From: Myxococcales bacterium
GTDB lineage: Bacteria; Myxococcota_A; Polyangia; Polyangiales; Polyangiaceae
DNA: 64,000 bases
Assembly (NCBI GenBank): GCA_005777185.1
Contig: SXNL01000242.1
Coordinates: forward strand, 39,519 to 103,518
Direction: 5' to 3'
In this document: in pieces, positions 46,755-55,234 of the stretch
How positions within the stretch are numbered: the first letter of the stretch is position 1
How the letters are laid out: every line of letters begins with the position of its first letter
Translations under genes and position numbers: made by a program
Notes under the pieces: generated by a model
Seen by the model: the letters and a program-made list of their open reading frames with translations, nothing else
Database searches by the model: none
What the model was told of the DNA's origin: nothing

Positions 46755-47516
46755 TCAGCCGCCTCGCAACCGGACCGACGAGACGACGTGGCCGATCGAC
46801 TCGGCGTCGTAGAGGAGGGTGTTGTGGCCTCGCCCGGGCAGGAGGACGACCTTGCCGCGCGGAAACACCGCGCTCTCGTTCGGGACCACCATCCGGTCCT
46901 CCTTGGCGACGATGCTCGTGTGCGGCACGTCGAAGAGGTGCGCGCGCTCCCGGATCCTGCGCAGGACCTTGCTGTGCGCGGTGAGGTCACGGCCCACGAG
47001 GACGGGGATCTTGTGGGCGTGCGTGGTTCCGTGGAAGGGCGCGCCGAGTGAGATCGTCTGCGCGACGCGCGCGTGCCCGCCGAGCTCCTGCACGTACCAG
47101 CGCGACACCAGACCACCCAGGCTGTGTCCGACGAGATGGATCTTGCGGCCCTCGGGGATGGCGTCGACGAGCTCGCGGAGCTTGTGGGCGATGCGCACCA
47201 CGCCCACGCCCGGCGGGTGCGTGAAGCTCGCGACGACCGCGCGCGCGCTCTCCTCGAGTCGTCGCTTCATCGGGCGAAAGACGCCCGCCGTCGCCATGAA
47301 GCCGTGAACCAGCACGACCACGTCTTCACCTGGGCGCGTCGCCGGCACGACGGGCGCGAGGTCCCACGGGAACAGGGACACCTCGCGCAGGGTCGCCAGC
47401 GTCTCTCGCACGTCGGTGAAGCGTCGGCGCGCAGGCTCTGGTGCGCTGCGTCCTCGCCAGAGGTCGGCCATCGCCATCACGATCTCTTGAAGCATGATTC
47501 GTGCGCGCAGTGCCAA
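46755..47516 (-). CDS. Alpha/beta-hydrolase, lipase-like
   Basis: 253 residues, cytoplasmic or membrane-associated. VVVLVHGFMATAGVF (oxyanion region), LVGHSLGGLVSRWYVQ with nucleophile Ser, an Asp in IVAKEDRMV and His in LPGRGHNTLLYD complete a triacylglycerol-lipase-type triad. Substrate unknown. Divergent from the thioesterase gene, with GCTCG/CGAGC inverted arms at 47528-47543. Confidence 0.85.
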   Translation of the reverse strand: MALRARIMLQEIVMAMADLWRGRSAPEPARRRFTDVRETLATLREVSLFPWDLAPVVPATRPGEDVVVLVHGFMATAGVFRPMKRRLEESARAVVASFTHPPGVGVVRIAHKLRELVDAIPEGRKIHLVGHSLGGLVSRWYVQELGGHARVAQTISLGAPFHGTTHAHKIPVLVGRDLTAHSKVLRRIRERAHLFDVPHTSIVAKEDRMVVPNESAVFPRGKVVLLPGRGHNTLLYDAESIGHVVSSVRLRGG

Positions 47517-47556
47517 TTTTTCGTGTCGCTCGTGTTATCGAGCACGCCTTGCACGG

Positions 47557-48123
47557 ATGAGAGATCGAAGCGCTTTCCAGATGTCCGTCGAGGTCCAGTC
47601 GGGCGACATCGACGAGCTCGGCCACGCGAGCAATCTCGTGTATTTGCGCTGGTTCCTGGAGGCCGCGGTCGCGCACTCCGAGGCGGTGGGCCTCCCCGTC
47701 GACGCCTACCGGGCGCAGGGCGGCGTCTTCGTGGTCCGGCGGCACGTCATCGACTACCTGCGTCCTGCGTTACGCGGTGACATGCTGGAACTGCGAACCT
47801 GGATATCCAGCGCGTCCGCTGCCGCGTGCGTCCGGGAGGGGGAGCTTCGCGATCCCCCGTCAGGTGCGCTGCTCGCGCGGGTCACGACGACCTGGACGTT
47901 CGTGGACGTCCGGACCGGTCGCCCGAAGCGCATTCCCGAGAGCGTCCGCGTCGCGTTCGGCGAGCCACCGCGGCGTGTGCTCCGCCTCGGGACGCGGTCA
48001 CGGGATGAAGATCCAGTGGTGGTGGCTGGTGATCGCCCCCACGCCCCGCACGACGATGTGCTCGCCACGCCGGACCGTCAGGCCCAGGGTGGCGTGACGC
48101 CAGACGCCACGCCGCGGAGGTGA
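47557..48123 (+). CDS. Hotdog-fold acyl-CoA thioesterase with extended C-terminus
   Basis: About 188 residues from ATG 47557. The 4HBT signature DIDELGHASNLVYLRWFLEAA has the catalytic Asp and the conserved Gly/Asn. The domain ends near residue 145; the final roughly 43 residues are low-complexity and overlap the convergent GT-C gene by 126 bp, suggesting stop-codon loss. It would hydrolyse acyl-CoA or acyl-ACP. Confidence 0.85.
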   Translation: MRDRSAFQMSVEVQSGDIDELGHASNLVYLRWFLEAAVAHSEAVGLPVDAYRAQGGVFVVRRHVIDYLRPALRGDMLELRTWISSASAAACVREGELRDPPSGALLARVTTTWTFVDVRTGRPKRIPESVRVAFGEPPRRVLRLGTRSRDEDPVVVAGDRPHAPHDDVLATPDRQAQGGVTPDATPRR

Positions 48124-50004
48124 CAGCGTCGCGAGCCGGCCGTTCGCCTCGAGGCCGCGCGTCGCATCGTCCACCCGCGAAACGAGCACGATGTCGCCGT
48201 CGGCTCGCGGCACGAAGGACTCCGACGCTCCCTCGGGCAGGAGGCGTCCGGCGTCGAAAACGCGGCCCTCCGGTCCTTCCCGCACGTCGAGCGTCGTGTG
48301 GCCTCCATTAGGTGCAGGATGCACATATTCGTGCGCGCGCTCCGAGACCACGTCGGCGACGTCCACCTCGTCGACGAGGACGCCGTGCGGGACGAGCTCG
48401 CGGAAATCGGGCGGCGGGGCTCCCGGCGCCCGCAGGGCCGAAAGATCGGCCCGGTAGATCGCCTTGGTCGGCCCGCCGCAGATCACGTTGCCCTCGATGG
48501 TGACGCGATCGATCTCGGCGCCGAAGCGCGCGGTCGTCTCCGGGAACCAGTTCGGGTAGAGGGCGAAGTGGGTCGGTCTCCCTGCAAGCGGGAGGCGCTC
48601 CACGAGCTCGAGCGTGGCCGCCTCGCCGTGGGGTGCGGCCGCTGCAAAGCGAGGCGCGCCGTCGGCGGAGCCGCCGCCGAGGCCGAGCGCGTCGATGGCC
48701 CGCAGCCCGGAGACGAAGGGGATCGCGCCCGCGTCGCCGATCATGACGATCGCGTCGCGGGGCAGCATGCGCGCGAGCCGTCGCCCCACCTCGACCTGTT
48801 GTTCGGCGACGTTGCGCGAGGCCTGGCGGAAGAGGCGCACCTGTGCGCCGCTGGCCGCGATGGCAGAGATCGCGATCGCACCCATCGCGATCGCGGCGCA
48901 GACACGCACGGAGCGGCTCGCGCGACGGCCGAGCTCGGACGCACCGAGGAGCACGGTGACGAGGATGAGGACGAACGCCGGCGCGTAGTAGCGGAAGTTC
49001 TGGTATCGCGCCGCGCCGTTCCACGAGACCAGGAGCCCGTACGCCGCCGCCGCCGCGAGACACGCCGAGGCGAGGCCCCTCGTCCTCCGCGCCGAGAGCG
49101 CGACGACCCCGAGGCCCACCCACAGGAGCAAGGTGCCCCTCGGCGTCGCCAGGTCGAGGTCGACGATCCTCCACTTGAAGGACACCAGGTTCGTGACGAG
49201 CTCGCGCGCCCGGTCCACGTCCGTGAGGAACGGGTTCGACGACAGGAGCTTCAGCTCGGCGCCCGCCGAGGCGAACGTGCCCGTGAACACGCGGTTGAGG
49301 AGGAGGATCGCACCCGTCGCGAGCCCGGGCGGGAGGGCCACGCGGGCGATGAGGGAGAGCGCGCTCCGATCCTTGGCGGCGCGGCCGACGAGCACCGCGA
49401 CGCAGCCGACGAGCACGGCGATCTCCGGACGCAGCCACGTGGCGAGCGCGAGCCACGCGCCGGCGCGAAGGGCCGCGCGGGGCCGGTTCGTGCCCGGCGC
49501 GAGGCGAGCGCGAGAAGCCTGTAGAACGCACACGAGCGCCCTCCCCAGGACGGCGCCGAGGAGCGCGACCTCCATCCCGCTCCACCACACGAACCCCAGC
49601 CAGCCGGAGGCCGCGAGGACGAGCGCGCCCGCCGGCGCGGCCCACCGGGGCCGCGGGACGAGCGCGCGCATCGATCCGAAGAGGGAGGTCATGGACGCCC
49701 ACGCGATGAACGCCGAGAAGGGACCGAGCCGCGCTCCCCCGAAACCGGCGAGGTGGCCCGCGGCGAGCACCATCGCGTAGAGCGGCGCCGTCTCCCCCGA
49801 CGAGTACCCCTGGCCCGCGATCCACGAGAACGGGTGGCCGCCGGCCCAGGCGCGCGCGAAGTCGAAGTGGATGTAGGTGTCGTCGAGCGGGATCGGCCAC
49901 GCGCCGTGCGTGTAAGGGAAGGCGGCGGCGAAAAAGCGCGCGCCCGCGAACGCCGCCAGCGCGGCGTCGAAGAGGAGCTCCCCGCGCGATCGTCGAACGT
50001 CCAC
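47998..50004 (-). CDS. Polytopic membrane glycosyltransferase-like (GT-C) protein
   Basis: 668 residues. About ten hydrophobic helices follow a short N-terminal region; the first loop contains WPIPLDDTYIHFDFARAWAGGHPF, with a DD pair typical of polyprenyl-phosphate-dependent GT-C enzymes. The C-terminal 200 residues are a soluble domain. It may glycosylate or modify envelope polymers. The 3' end overlaps the thioesterase tail. Motif copy 8 (48313-48328) is within it. Confidence 0.7.
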   Translation of the reverse strand: MDVRRSRGELLFDAALAAFAGARFFAAAFPYTHGAWPIPLDDTYIHFDFARAWAGGHPFSWIAGQGYSSGETAPLYAMVLAAGHLAGFGGARLGPFSAFIAWASMTSLFGSMRALVPRPRWAAPAGALVLAASGWLGFVWWSGMEVALLGAVLGRALVCVLQASRARLAPGTNRPRAALRAGAWLALATWLRPEIAVLVGCVAVLVGRAAKDRSALSLIARVALPPGLATGAILLLNRVFTGTFASAGAELKLLSSNPFLTDVDRARELVTNLVSFKWRIVDLDLATPRGTLLLWVGLGVVALSARRTRGLASACLAAAAAYGLLVSWNGAARYQNFRYYAPAFVLILVTVLLGASELGRRASRSVRVCAAIAMGAIAISAIAASGAQVRLFRQASRNVAEQQVEVGRRLARMLPRDAIVMIGDAGAIPFVSGLRAIDALGLGGGSADGAPRFAAAAPHGEAATLELVERLPLAGRPTHFALYPNWFPETTARFGAEIDRVTIEGNVICGGPTKAIYRADLSALRAPGAPPPDFRELVPHGVLVDEVDVADVVSERAHEYVHPAPNGGHTTLDVREGPEGRVFDAGRLLPEGASESFVPRADGDIVLVSRVDDATRGLEANGRLATLSPPRRGVWRHATLGLTVRRGEHIVVRGVGAITSHHHWIFIP
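48313..48328 (+). repeat. Dispersed 16-bp motif, copy 8 (full form)
   Basis: TGCAGGATGCACATAT lies on the plus strand although its host gene is on the minus strand, so its orientation is independent of transcription. Confidence 0.6.
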
Positions 50005-50081
50005 GTTTCTCGGCTTGCCGGCGCCGCTCCTTCCAGGCCAAGCTACTCCAACGGGCGCCGAAGCAGCGCCCGTTCCATTCG

Positions 50082-50594
50082 ATGGCCGAGGACGACTATC
50101 CGAACACTGACAGAGCGCGCTGGGTGGCCGTCGAGGAGGCCGCCGAGCTGATCCACGAAGAGCGCTACCTGGAGGCGCTCGGCGCGCTGCGGGACGCCCT
50201 GCGCGCCGACCCCGCGAACGGCTACGCCTACTTCTTCACCGGCGTGGCGCTCTTCGAGTGCGGTCAGCTCGAGGGCGCGCGGGACGCGTACCGAGCCTGC
50301 TTGCGCGTGAGTCCCCGGCACCTCGGCGCCCGGGTCGCGCTCTGTCACGTCCTGCGCAAGCTGGGGTCACACCGCGAAGCCATCGCGGCCGGCGTGGCCG
50401 CGCTCGAGCAGGCGCCGGCCGACGGCGACGCGCTCTACGCGGTCGGAATGGCCCACTGGGCGCGCGGCGACCTGCCCGCCGCCGAGCGCTACCTGTCGGC
50501 CTTCCTGCGGGCGGGGCCCGAGTTCGAGGTCAAGGTGGAGGTCGAGTCGATCCTCGCGCGCATCGCGTCTCAGACCCCCGATCGCAACAACTGA
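50082..50594 (+). CDS. TPR-repeat protein
   Basis: 170 residues forming about three tetratricopeptide repeats (YLEALGALRDALRADPANGYAYFFTGVALFECGQLEGARDAYRACLRVSP; HREAIAAGVAALEQAPADGDALYAVGMAHWARGDLPAAERYL). No signal peptide; a scaffold role in the cytoplasm is likely. Confidence 0.82.
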   Translation: MAEDDYPNTDRARWVAVEEAAELIHEERYLEALGALRDALRADPANGYAYFFTGVALFECGQLEGARDAYRACLRVSPRHLGARVALCHVLRKLGSHREAIAAGVAALEQAPADGDALYAVGMAHWARGDLPAAERYLSAFLRAGPEFEVKVEVESILARIASQTPDRNN

Positions 50595-50596
50595 CC

Positions 50597-51178
50597 CTAC
50601 TGCGCGCAGTTCTCGAAGCGGAACTGGACCTCGGCGTTGCAGACCTTGAGCCCGTCCGACCCCTTGATGTCGGGACAGGACAGGTTGCCCCAGATGCGGC
50701 CCGCCGCGATGCCCTGAGGCGCCTCTCCGTAGGTCACCTTGCAGTCGGTCTGCTCGAAGCGGCCGAAGTCGCCGCGCGTGAACACACCGCGGATGCCGGC
50801 CTGCTCGCCGCTCTCCGTGAAGCGACCGGTGATCGCGATGTTCCCGCCGCTGCCACCCGTGATCTGCGCGCTCGCGGCGACGTCGTACTTGTCGCCGGCC
50901 TTCTTCACGCTGCAGTTGATGACCGCGGTGCCGCCGCCCTCGGACGAGTTGTTCTCGACGGCGCGCGGCAGCGTGCCCGTGGACGGGTTGCCGAACCCGC
51001 CCATGTTGAGCCACTGGATGGCGGCGATTCCCGGGCAGTCCTTCTGCGTATGCTTCGAGTTCACGCCGACGGCGTTGACGGTCGACTCGATGATGGCCCG
51101 GGAGGTCGGGGGTGGCGGATCGGAGCAGGCCACCACGACGAAACAGACGACCGATGCGGAAAGGAAGGTGCGCTTCAT
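50597..51178 (-). CDS. Small lipoprotein of unknown function
   Basis: 193 residues from ATG 51178. A lipobox (VVAC) is followed by a beta-rich domain with five Cys (KDCPG, VINCSVKKAG, QTDCKVTYG, NLSCPDIKG, ENCAQ) and runs of Gly. I do not recognise it; the surface location is inferred. Confidence 0.6.
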   Translation of the reverse strand: MKRTFLSASVVCFVVVACSDPPPPTSRAIIESTVNAVGVNSKHTQKDCPGIAAIQWLNMGGFGNPSTGTLPRAVENNSSEGGGTAVINCSVKKAGDKYDVAASAQITGGSGGNIAITGRFTESGEQAGIRGVFTRGDFGRFEQTDCKVTYGEAPQGIAAGRIWGNLSCPDIKGSDGLKVCNAEVQFRFENCAQ

Positions 51179-51233
51179 CAAGACTCCTCGCGTCACGGTA
51201 CCAAAGCTCGCGTCCGCCGTGAATGCCTTTCGC

Positions 51234-52400
51234 TCACGCGCTCGCCCCGAAGCCGCGCTGCAGGTCCTCGAGCAGGTCCTCGCTGTCCTCCAGGCCGACC
51301 GAGAGCCGGATCAGCCCGTCGCCGATGCCGAGCGCCTGTCGCGCCTCGGCGGTCAGGCTGGCGTGCGTCATGATCGCGGGGTGCTCCGCGAGGGACTCGA
51401 CGCCGCCGAGGCTCTCCGCGCACGCGAACACGCGGAGCGCCCGGAGAAAGCGCGTCGCGTGGTCCAGGCCCCCGCGCATCTCGAACGAGATCATCCCGCC
51501 GAAGCCGGACATCTGGCGCTTCGCGATCGCGTGGCCGGGGTGGGCCTCGAGCCCCGGGTAGAGGACACGCGCGACGCGGGGGTGCCGCGTGAGATCCTCG
51601 GCGATCGCTCGCGCCGTCTCGATGTGGCGCCGCATGCGGACGCCGAGCGTCTTCACGCCCCGCAGGACCAGGTAGCAGTCGAACGGGCTCGGGCAGGCGC
51701 CGAGGGTCTTCTGCAGGAAGTGGAGCCGCTCGCCGAGCTCGTCGTCGCTCGTCATCACGATCCCGCCCACGACGTCGGAGTGGCCGTTGAGGTACTTCGT
51801 CGTCGAATGGACGACGAGGTCCGCCCCGAGCTCGAGCGGCCGCTGCAGGTACGGGGTCGCGAAGGTGTTGTCGACCGCGAGCTTGAGCCCGCGCCTCCGC
51901 GCGACGTCTGCGATCGCCGCGATGTCGAAGATCTTGAGCATCGGGTTCGATGGCGTCTCGAGCCAGATCATCCGGGTGTTCGGCCGGACGGCCTCGAGGA
52001 CGTCGAGCGGGTTCTGCATGTCGATGAACGTCGTCTCGACGCCGAAGTGCTTCAGTACCTTGTCGAAGATGCGGAACGTGCCGCCGTACACGTCATCACC
52101 GACCAGCACGTGATCGCCCGCTGCGAGCGTCATGAGCACCGCCGTCGTCGCCGCGCACCCGCTCGAGAAGGCGATGCCGTGCTTCGCGCCCTCGAGCGCG
52201 GCGAGGCACGCCTCGAGGGCGGTCCGCGTCGGGTTGCCGGCGCGGGAGTAGTCGTAGCCCTTGTGGCCTCCCGGGCCGTCCTGCGCGAACGTGCTCGACA
52301 GGACGATCGGCGCCATCACGGCGCCCGACACCGGATCGGGCGACTGGCCCGCGTGGATGCACTGGGTGTCGAAGCCGGCCTTCTCGCGGGTCGTCGTCAT
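51234..52400 (-). CDS. PLP-dependent cystathionine gamma-synthase/lyase family enzyme
   Basis: 388 residues, full length. Motifs: YDYSRAGNPTRTALEACLAALEG, SSGCAATTAVL, ETPSNPMLKIFDI, DNTFATPYLQRPLELGADLVVHSTTKYLNGHSDVVGG with the PLP Lys, and the C-terminal SLGGVESLAEHPAIMTHASL. It catalyses trans-sulfuration (cystathionine synthesis or cleavage); synthase versus lyase cannot be settled here. Confidence 0.9.
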   Translation of the reverse strand: MTTTREKAGFDTQCIHAGQSPDPVSGAVMAPIVLSSTFAQDGPGGHKGYDYSRAGNPTRTALEACLAALEGAKHGIAFSSGCAATTAVLMTLAAGDHVLVGDDVYGGTFRIFDKVLKHFGVETTFIDMQNPLDVLEAVRPNTRMIWLETPSNPMLKIFDIAAIADVARRRGLKLAVDNTFATPYLQRPLELGADLVVHSTTKYLNGHSDVVGGIVMTSDDELGERLHFLQKTLGACPSPFDCYLVLRGVKTLGVRMRRHIETARAIAEDLTRHPRVARVLYPGLEAHPGHAIAKRQMSGFGGMISFEMRGGLDHATRFLRALRVFACAESLGGVESLAEHPAIMTHASLTAEARQALGIGDGLIRLSVGLEDSEDLLEDLQRGFGASA

Positions 52401-52410
52401 GGCCCTTCGC

Positions 52411-53139
52411 TTAGCACAGGAGGACCTCGAGCACGGCGCGAGCCGTCGCTGGGCGCGCGCGGGGATCGAGGGCGAGGCACGGGGCGAGGGCGTGCACGAG
52501 CGGGCGGACGCGCTCCGGTGCGTCGGGCACAGCGATGGGCTCGTCGGCGGCCTCGACGATCGCCGCGTGCAGCCCCGTCGCGCGCCGGAGCGGGCGCCCC
52601 ATCGCGGCCGTCAGGAGGGATGCCGCGAGCGCGAACACGTCGCTCTCTGGCGTCCCTGGCTCCCCGCGCGCGATCTCCGGCGCGACGAACCCCACCGTGC
52701 CGCGGAACGCGCCGTCCCGCGGCGGCGCACCCCCCCTGAACCGCGCGAGGCCGAAGTCGAGGTAGACGACGCGGGCCGTGTCCTCCACGAGGACGTTGGC
52801 AGGCGAGACGTCGCCGTGGACGATGCCGAGCGCTCCGTACGCGTCGGAGGCCTCGTGGATCGATGCGAGGGCGGCGAAGCACGCCCGCGCGATCTCGACG
52901 TCGACGAAGGCGTCGAGCGGGCGTCCCCGGATCACCTCCATCACGAACGAGGGTGCCTCGTCGTCCCGCGAGAGGAGCCGCGGGGCGTGGCGACCCGCGA
53001 GCGCGGCGAGGATGTCGGCCTCGCGCACCAGCCCGGCGCGCGCCTCGGCGTCCGCGAGGGCGCGCGGGCCGAGGCGCTTCTGCAGCCCGAGCGCGGTCGG
53101 TTCTATCGTGACGAAGGGTCCTCGCAGGGTGAGGGTCAT
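52411..53139 (-). CDS. Compact protein kinase-fold enzyme
   Basis: 242 residues. It has IVHGDVSPANVL (HGD in place of HRD), VVYLDFGLARF (DFG) and GTVGFVAPEIARG, so it is a kinase-fold protein, but the Gly-rich loop is absent and the N-lobe is short. A Lys in LQKRLGPRAL may serve. Atypical kinase or pseudokinase; substrate unknown. Confidence 0.75.
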   Translation of the reverse strand: MTLTLRGPFVTIEPTALGLQKRLGPRALADAEARAGLVREADILAALAGRHAPRLLSRDDEAPSFVMEVIRGRPLDAFVDVEIARACFAALASIHEASDAYGALGIVHGDVSPANVLVEDTARVVYLDFGLARFRGGAPPRDGAFRGTVGFVAPEIARGEPGTPESDVFALAASLLTAAMGRPLRRATGLHAAIVEAADEPIAVPDAPERVRPLVHALAPCLALDPRARPATARAVLEVLLC

Positions 53140-53179
53140 TTCTCTGGCGCCATGGTGGGTTTCCGGTCAACCTGGGGAG

Positions 53180-54286
53180 GTGCGCTTACTTTCCGCGTGC
53201 CGGCTTGCTTCGGCGCTGGCGCTGGTGTGGCTCTACGGCATGGCGGCGTGCAGCAGCGACCCTTCCTTCGCGCTGCCGGTGGCGCCCGAGGCCGACGCAG
53301 GCCTCGACGACGATTCTGCCACGGCCAGCCCTGAAGGGGGAAGCCTCGCGCCTGACGCGGGCCCTGTGGTCCCCGCGACGAGCGCCGTCCGGGTGATCGT
53401 CCTTCCCGGGACCGACAAGGGGATCGCCCTCCGGGACGCGATCAGGAACGCGAAGAAGTCGGTGCACGTCACCATGTACCTCTTCACGAGCAACATGTAC
53501 GAGCAGGCGATCATCGACGCGAAGAAGGCTGGCCGGGACGTGCAGGTCGTCCTGAACGGACGCTTCCCCGACGGCGTCAACTCGAACCTCGGCCAGTTCA
53601 ACGCGTTCAAGGCCGCTGGCGTCCCGGTGGTGTACGGGCCCCCCATCTACCAGTTCACGCACCAGAAGTCGGTCATCATCGACGGTACCGAGGCGTGGAT
53701 CATGACGATGAACATGACCAACAGCTCGCCGACCGACAACCGCGAGTTCCTGGTCGTCGACACCGATCCCTCGGACGTGGCGGACGCCGAGGCGATCTTC
53801 CAGGCGGACTTCAAGAACGTCGACGTCACCGTGAAGGGAAAGCTCGTGGTCTCCCCGCAACAGGCGTCGACCCCCGACGCGCGTTCGAGGATCCTCTCCC
53901 TGATCAACAACGCCAGGCTCACGCTCTCGGTCGAGGCCGAGACGTTCAGTGACACCGAGGTCACGGCGGGTCTCGTGGCCGCGAAGAAGCGTGGCCTCGC
54001 GGTCAAGGTCGTCCTCGACGGAAACATCAACGCCACGCCCGCGCAGCAGACCGCGATGGCAGCGCTGAAGGCCGCAGGGATCTCGGTCGTCACGGTGACG
54101 ACGCCCACGATCCACTCCAAGACCATCGTCGCCGATGGCGTCCGCGCCTACGTGGGGTCGCAGAACTTCACGACGAACTCGTTGCTCAACAACCGCGAGC
54201 TCGGTGTGATCTTCGACAATGCGGCCGCGGTGAAGACGGTGGAGTCGACCGTGCTCGCCGATCACGCGGCCGGAAAGCCGCTCTGA
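53180..54286 (+). CDS. Phospholipase-D-like lipoprotein
   Basis: 368 residues from GTG 53180 with lipobox (GMAAC). Two HKD motifs are present: FTHQKSVIIDG...NMTNSSPTDNRE and IHSKTIVADG...QNFTTNSLLNNRE, the hallmark of PLD/nuclease enzymes with two half-sites. A PLD-like enzyme of this type could act on phospholipids or nucleic acids outside the cell. A second PLD-like lipoprotein is 1 kb away. The start lacks a clear RBS. Confidence 0.83.
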   Translation: MRLLSACRLASALALVWLYGMAACSSDPSFALPVAPEADAGLDDDSATASPEGGSLAPDAGPVVPATSAVRVIVLPGTDKGIALRDAIRNAKKSVHVTMYLFTSNMYEQAIIDAKKAGRDVQVVLNGRFPDGVNSNLGQFNAFKAAGVPVVYGPPIYQFTHQKSVIIDGTEAWIMTMNMTNSSPTDNREFLVVDTDPSDVADAEAIFQADFKNVDVTVKGKLVVSPQQASTPDARSRILSLINNARLTLSVEAETFSDTEVTAGLVAAKKRGLAVKVVLDGNINATPAQQTAMAALKAAGISVVTVTTPTIHSKTIVADGVRAYVGSQNFTTNSLLNNRELGVIFDNAAAVKTVESTVLADHAAGKPL

Positions 54287-54305
54287 GACACGCGCTCGAC
54301 CGGTG

Positions 54306-54638
54306 TCAGTCCTTGGGCTTGTACGCCGTGCCCGTGACCTTGACCACGACCCTGCGGCCCTGCCACTCGTGCCTCGGGTCGACCGAGTCGACGCTGACGA
54401 CCGTGCCCCCGCGCTGAGCGGTCTGGTTCCTGAGCTCGTTCTTGGCCTGCGTCGTCACGGCCTCCTTGTCGGCGCCCTGTGCCGTGCCCGTGACCTCGCC
54501 GAGGGCGACGTACTGATCCGCGTTGGGTCGGTCCGTCACCACCTGCACGGCCTCGGCCTCGGGCTTGAGCACCACCTTCTCGGGGATCGCCTCTGCGCAC
54601 GCACCGAGGAAGAGGAGGGTCGCGAGGAGTCGTCTCAT
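54306..54638 (-). CDS. Small RcsF/DUF4156-like lipoprotein
   Basis: 110 residues. Lipobox GAC is followed by VQVVTDRPNADQYVALGEVTGTAQGADKEAVTTQAKNELRNQTAQRGGTVVSVD, resembling the DUF4156/RcsF fold. It converges on the PLD-like gene with a 19-bp gap. Confidence 0.7.
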   Translation of the reverse strand: MRRLLATLLFLGACAEAIPEKVVLKPEAEAVQVVTDRPNADQYVALGEVTGTAQGADKEAVTTQAKNELRNQTAQRGGTVVSVDSVDPRHEWQGRRVVVKVTGTAYKPKD

Positions 54639-54799
54639 GCCCGGATCATTCCAAAACGGCCGGCGATGAGCAACTATCCGGGGCCGCGGCCCTCGCGTGG
54701 TGGCGGGGCGGCCCGTAAAGCTTTGTGAAGCCGCGTGCGTCCGGAGCTCCGTCGACCCTTATTGAGGGAGGGCCGACGCCCTGAAAGGTAGATGACTCC

Positions 54800-55192
54800 G
54801 TGCGCTTTGCAGCCATCGTCCTCGCGCTCTCCACCGCTCTCCTCATCCCCGCCACCGCCTTCGCCGCTCCCTCCGAGGGACAGGCGACGGCTGGCGCGCG
54901 CGGCGCCCGCGCGTTCCCCATGAAGGCAGCCGAATTCCAGGCCAAGGTCGACGCTCGCACGAAGAAGGCGCGCGAGCACATGGAGCAACGACTCGCCAAG
55001 CGCAGCGCCTCGGAGGCCGACAAGAAGGCCGCGCGCGCCCGCTTCGACGCCGGCGTCGCGGAGATACAGAAGGTCGTCACCGGCGCCACCGCCGACGGGA
55101 TCGTGACCAAGGACGAGGCGCAGACGGTGCGAGAGAAGGCCAAGGAGGTCCGTCAGGCGCACCGCCGCGCGCGCCACGGAAAGAAGAAGTAG
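54800..55192 (+). CDS. Small exported helical protein
   Basis: 130 residues; signal peptide ending FAA, then a Lys/Ala/Glu-rich helical, coiled-coil-like segment (KVDARTKKAREHMEQRLAKRSASEADKKAARARFDAGVAEIQK). Unknown function. GTG start. Confidence 0.55.
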   Translation: MRFAAIVLALSTALLIPATAFAAPSEGQATAGARGARAFPMKAAEFQAKVDARTKKAREHMEQRLAKRSASEADKKAARARFDAGVAEIQKVVTGATADGIVTKDEAQTVREKAKEVRQAHRRARHGKKK

Positions 55193-55234
55193 AGCGCGGC
55201 GGATCGCTTCGCACAGCTGGTAGCCTGGGCGCCC

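Noticed and set aside
47636..47652. TGTATTTGCGC as another motif copy
   Set aside because: Lacks the TRCA half; not counted.
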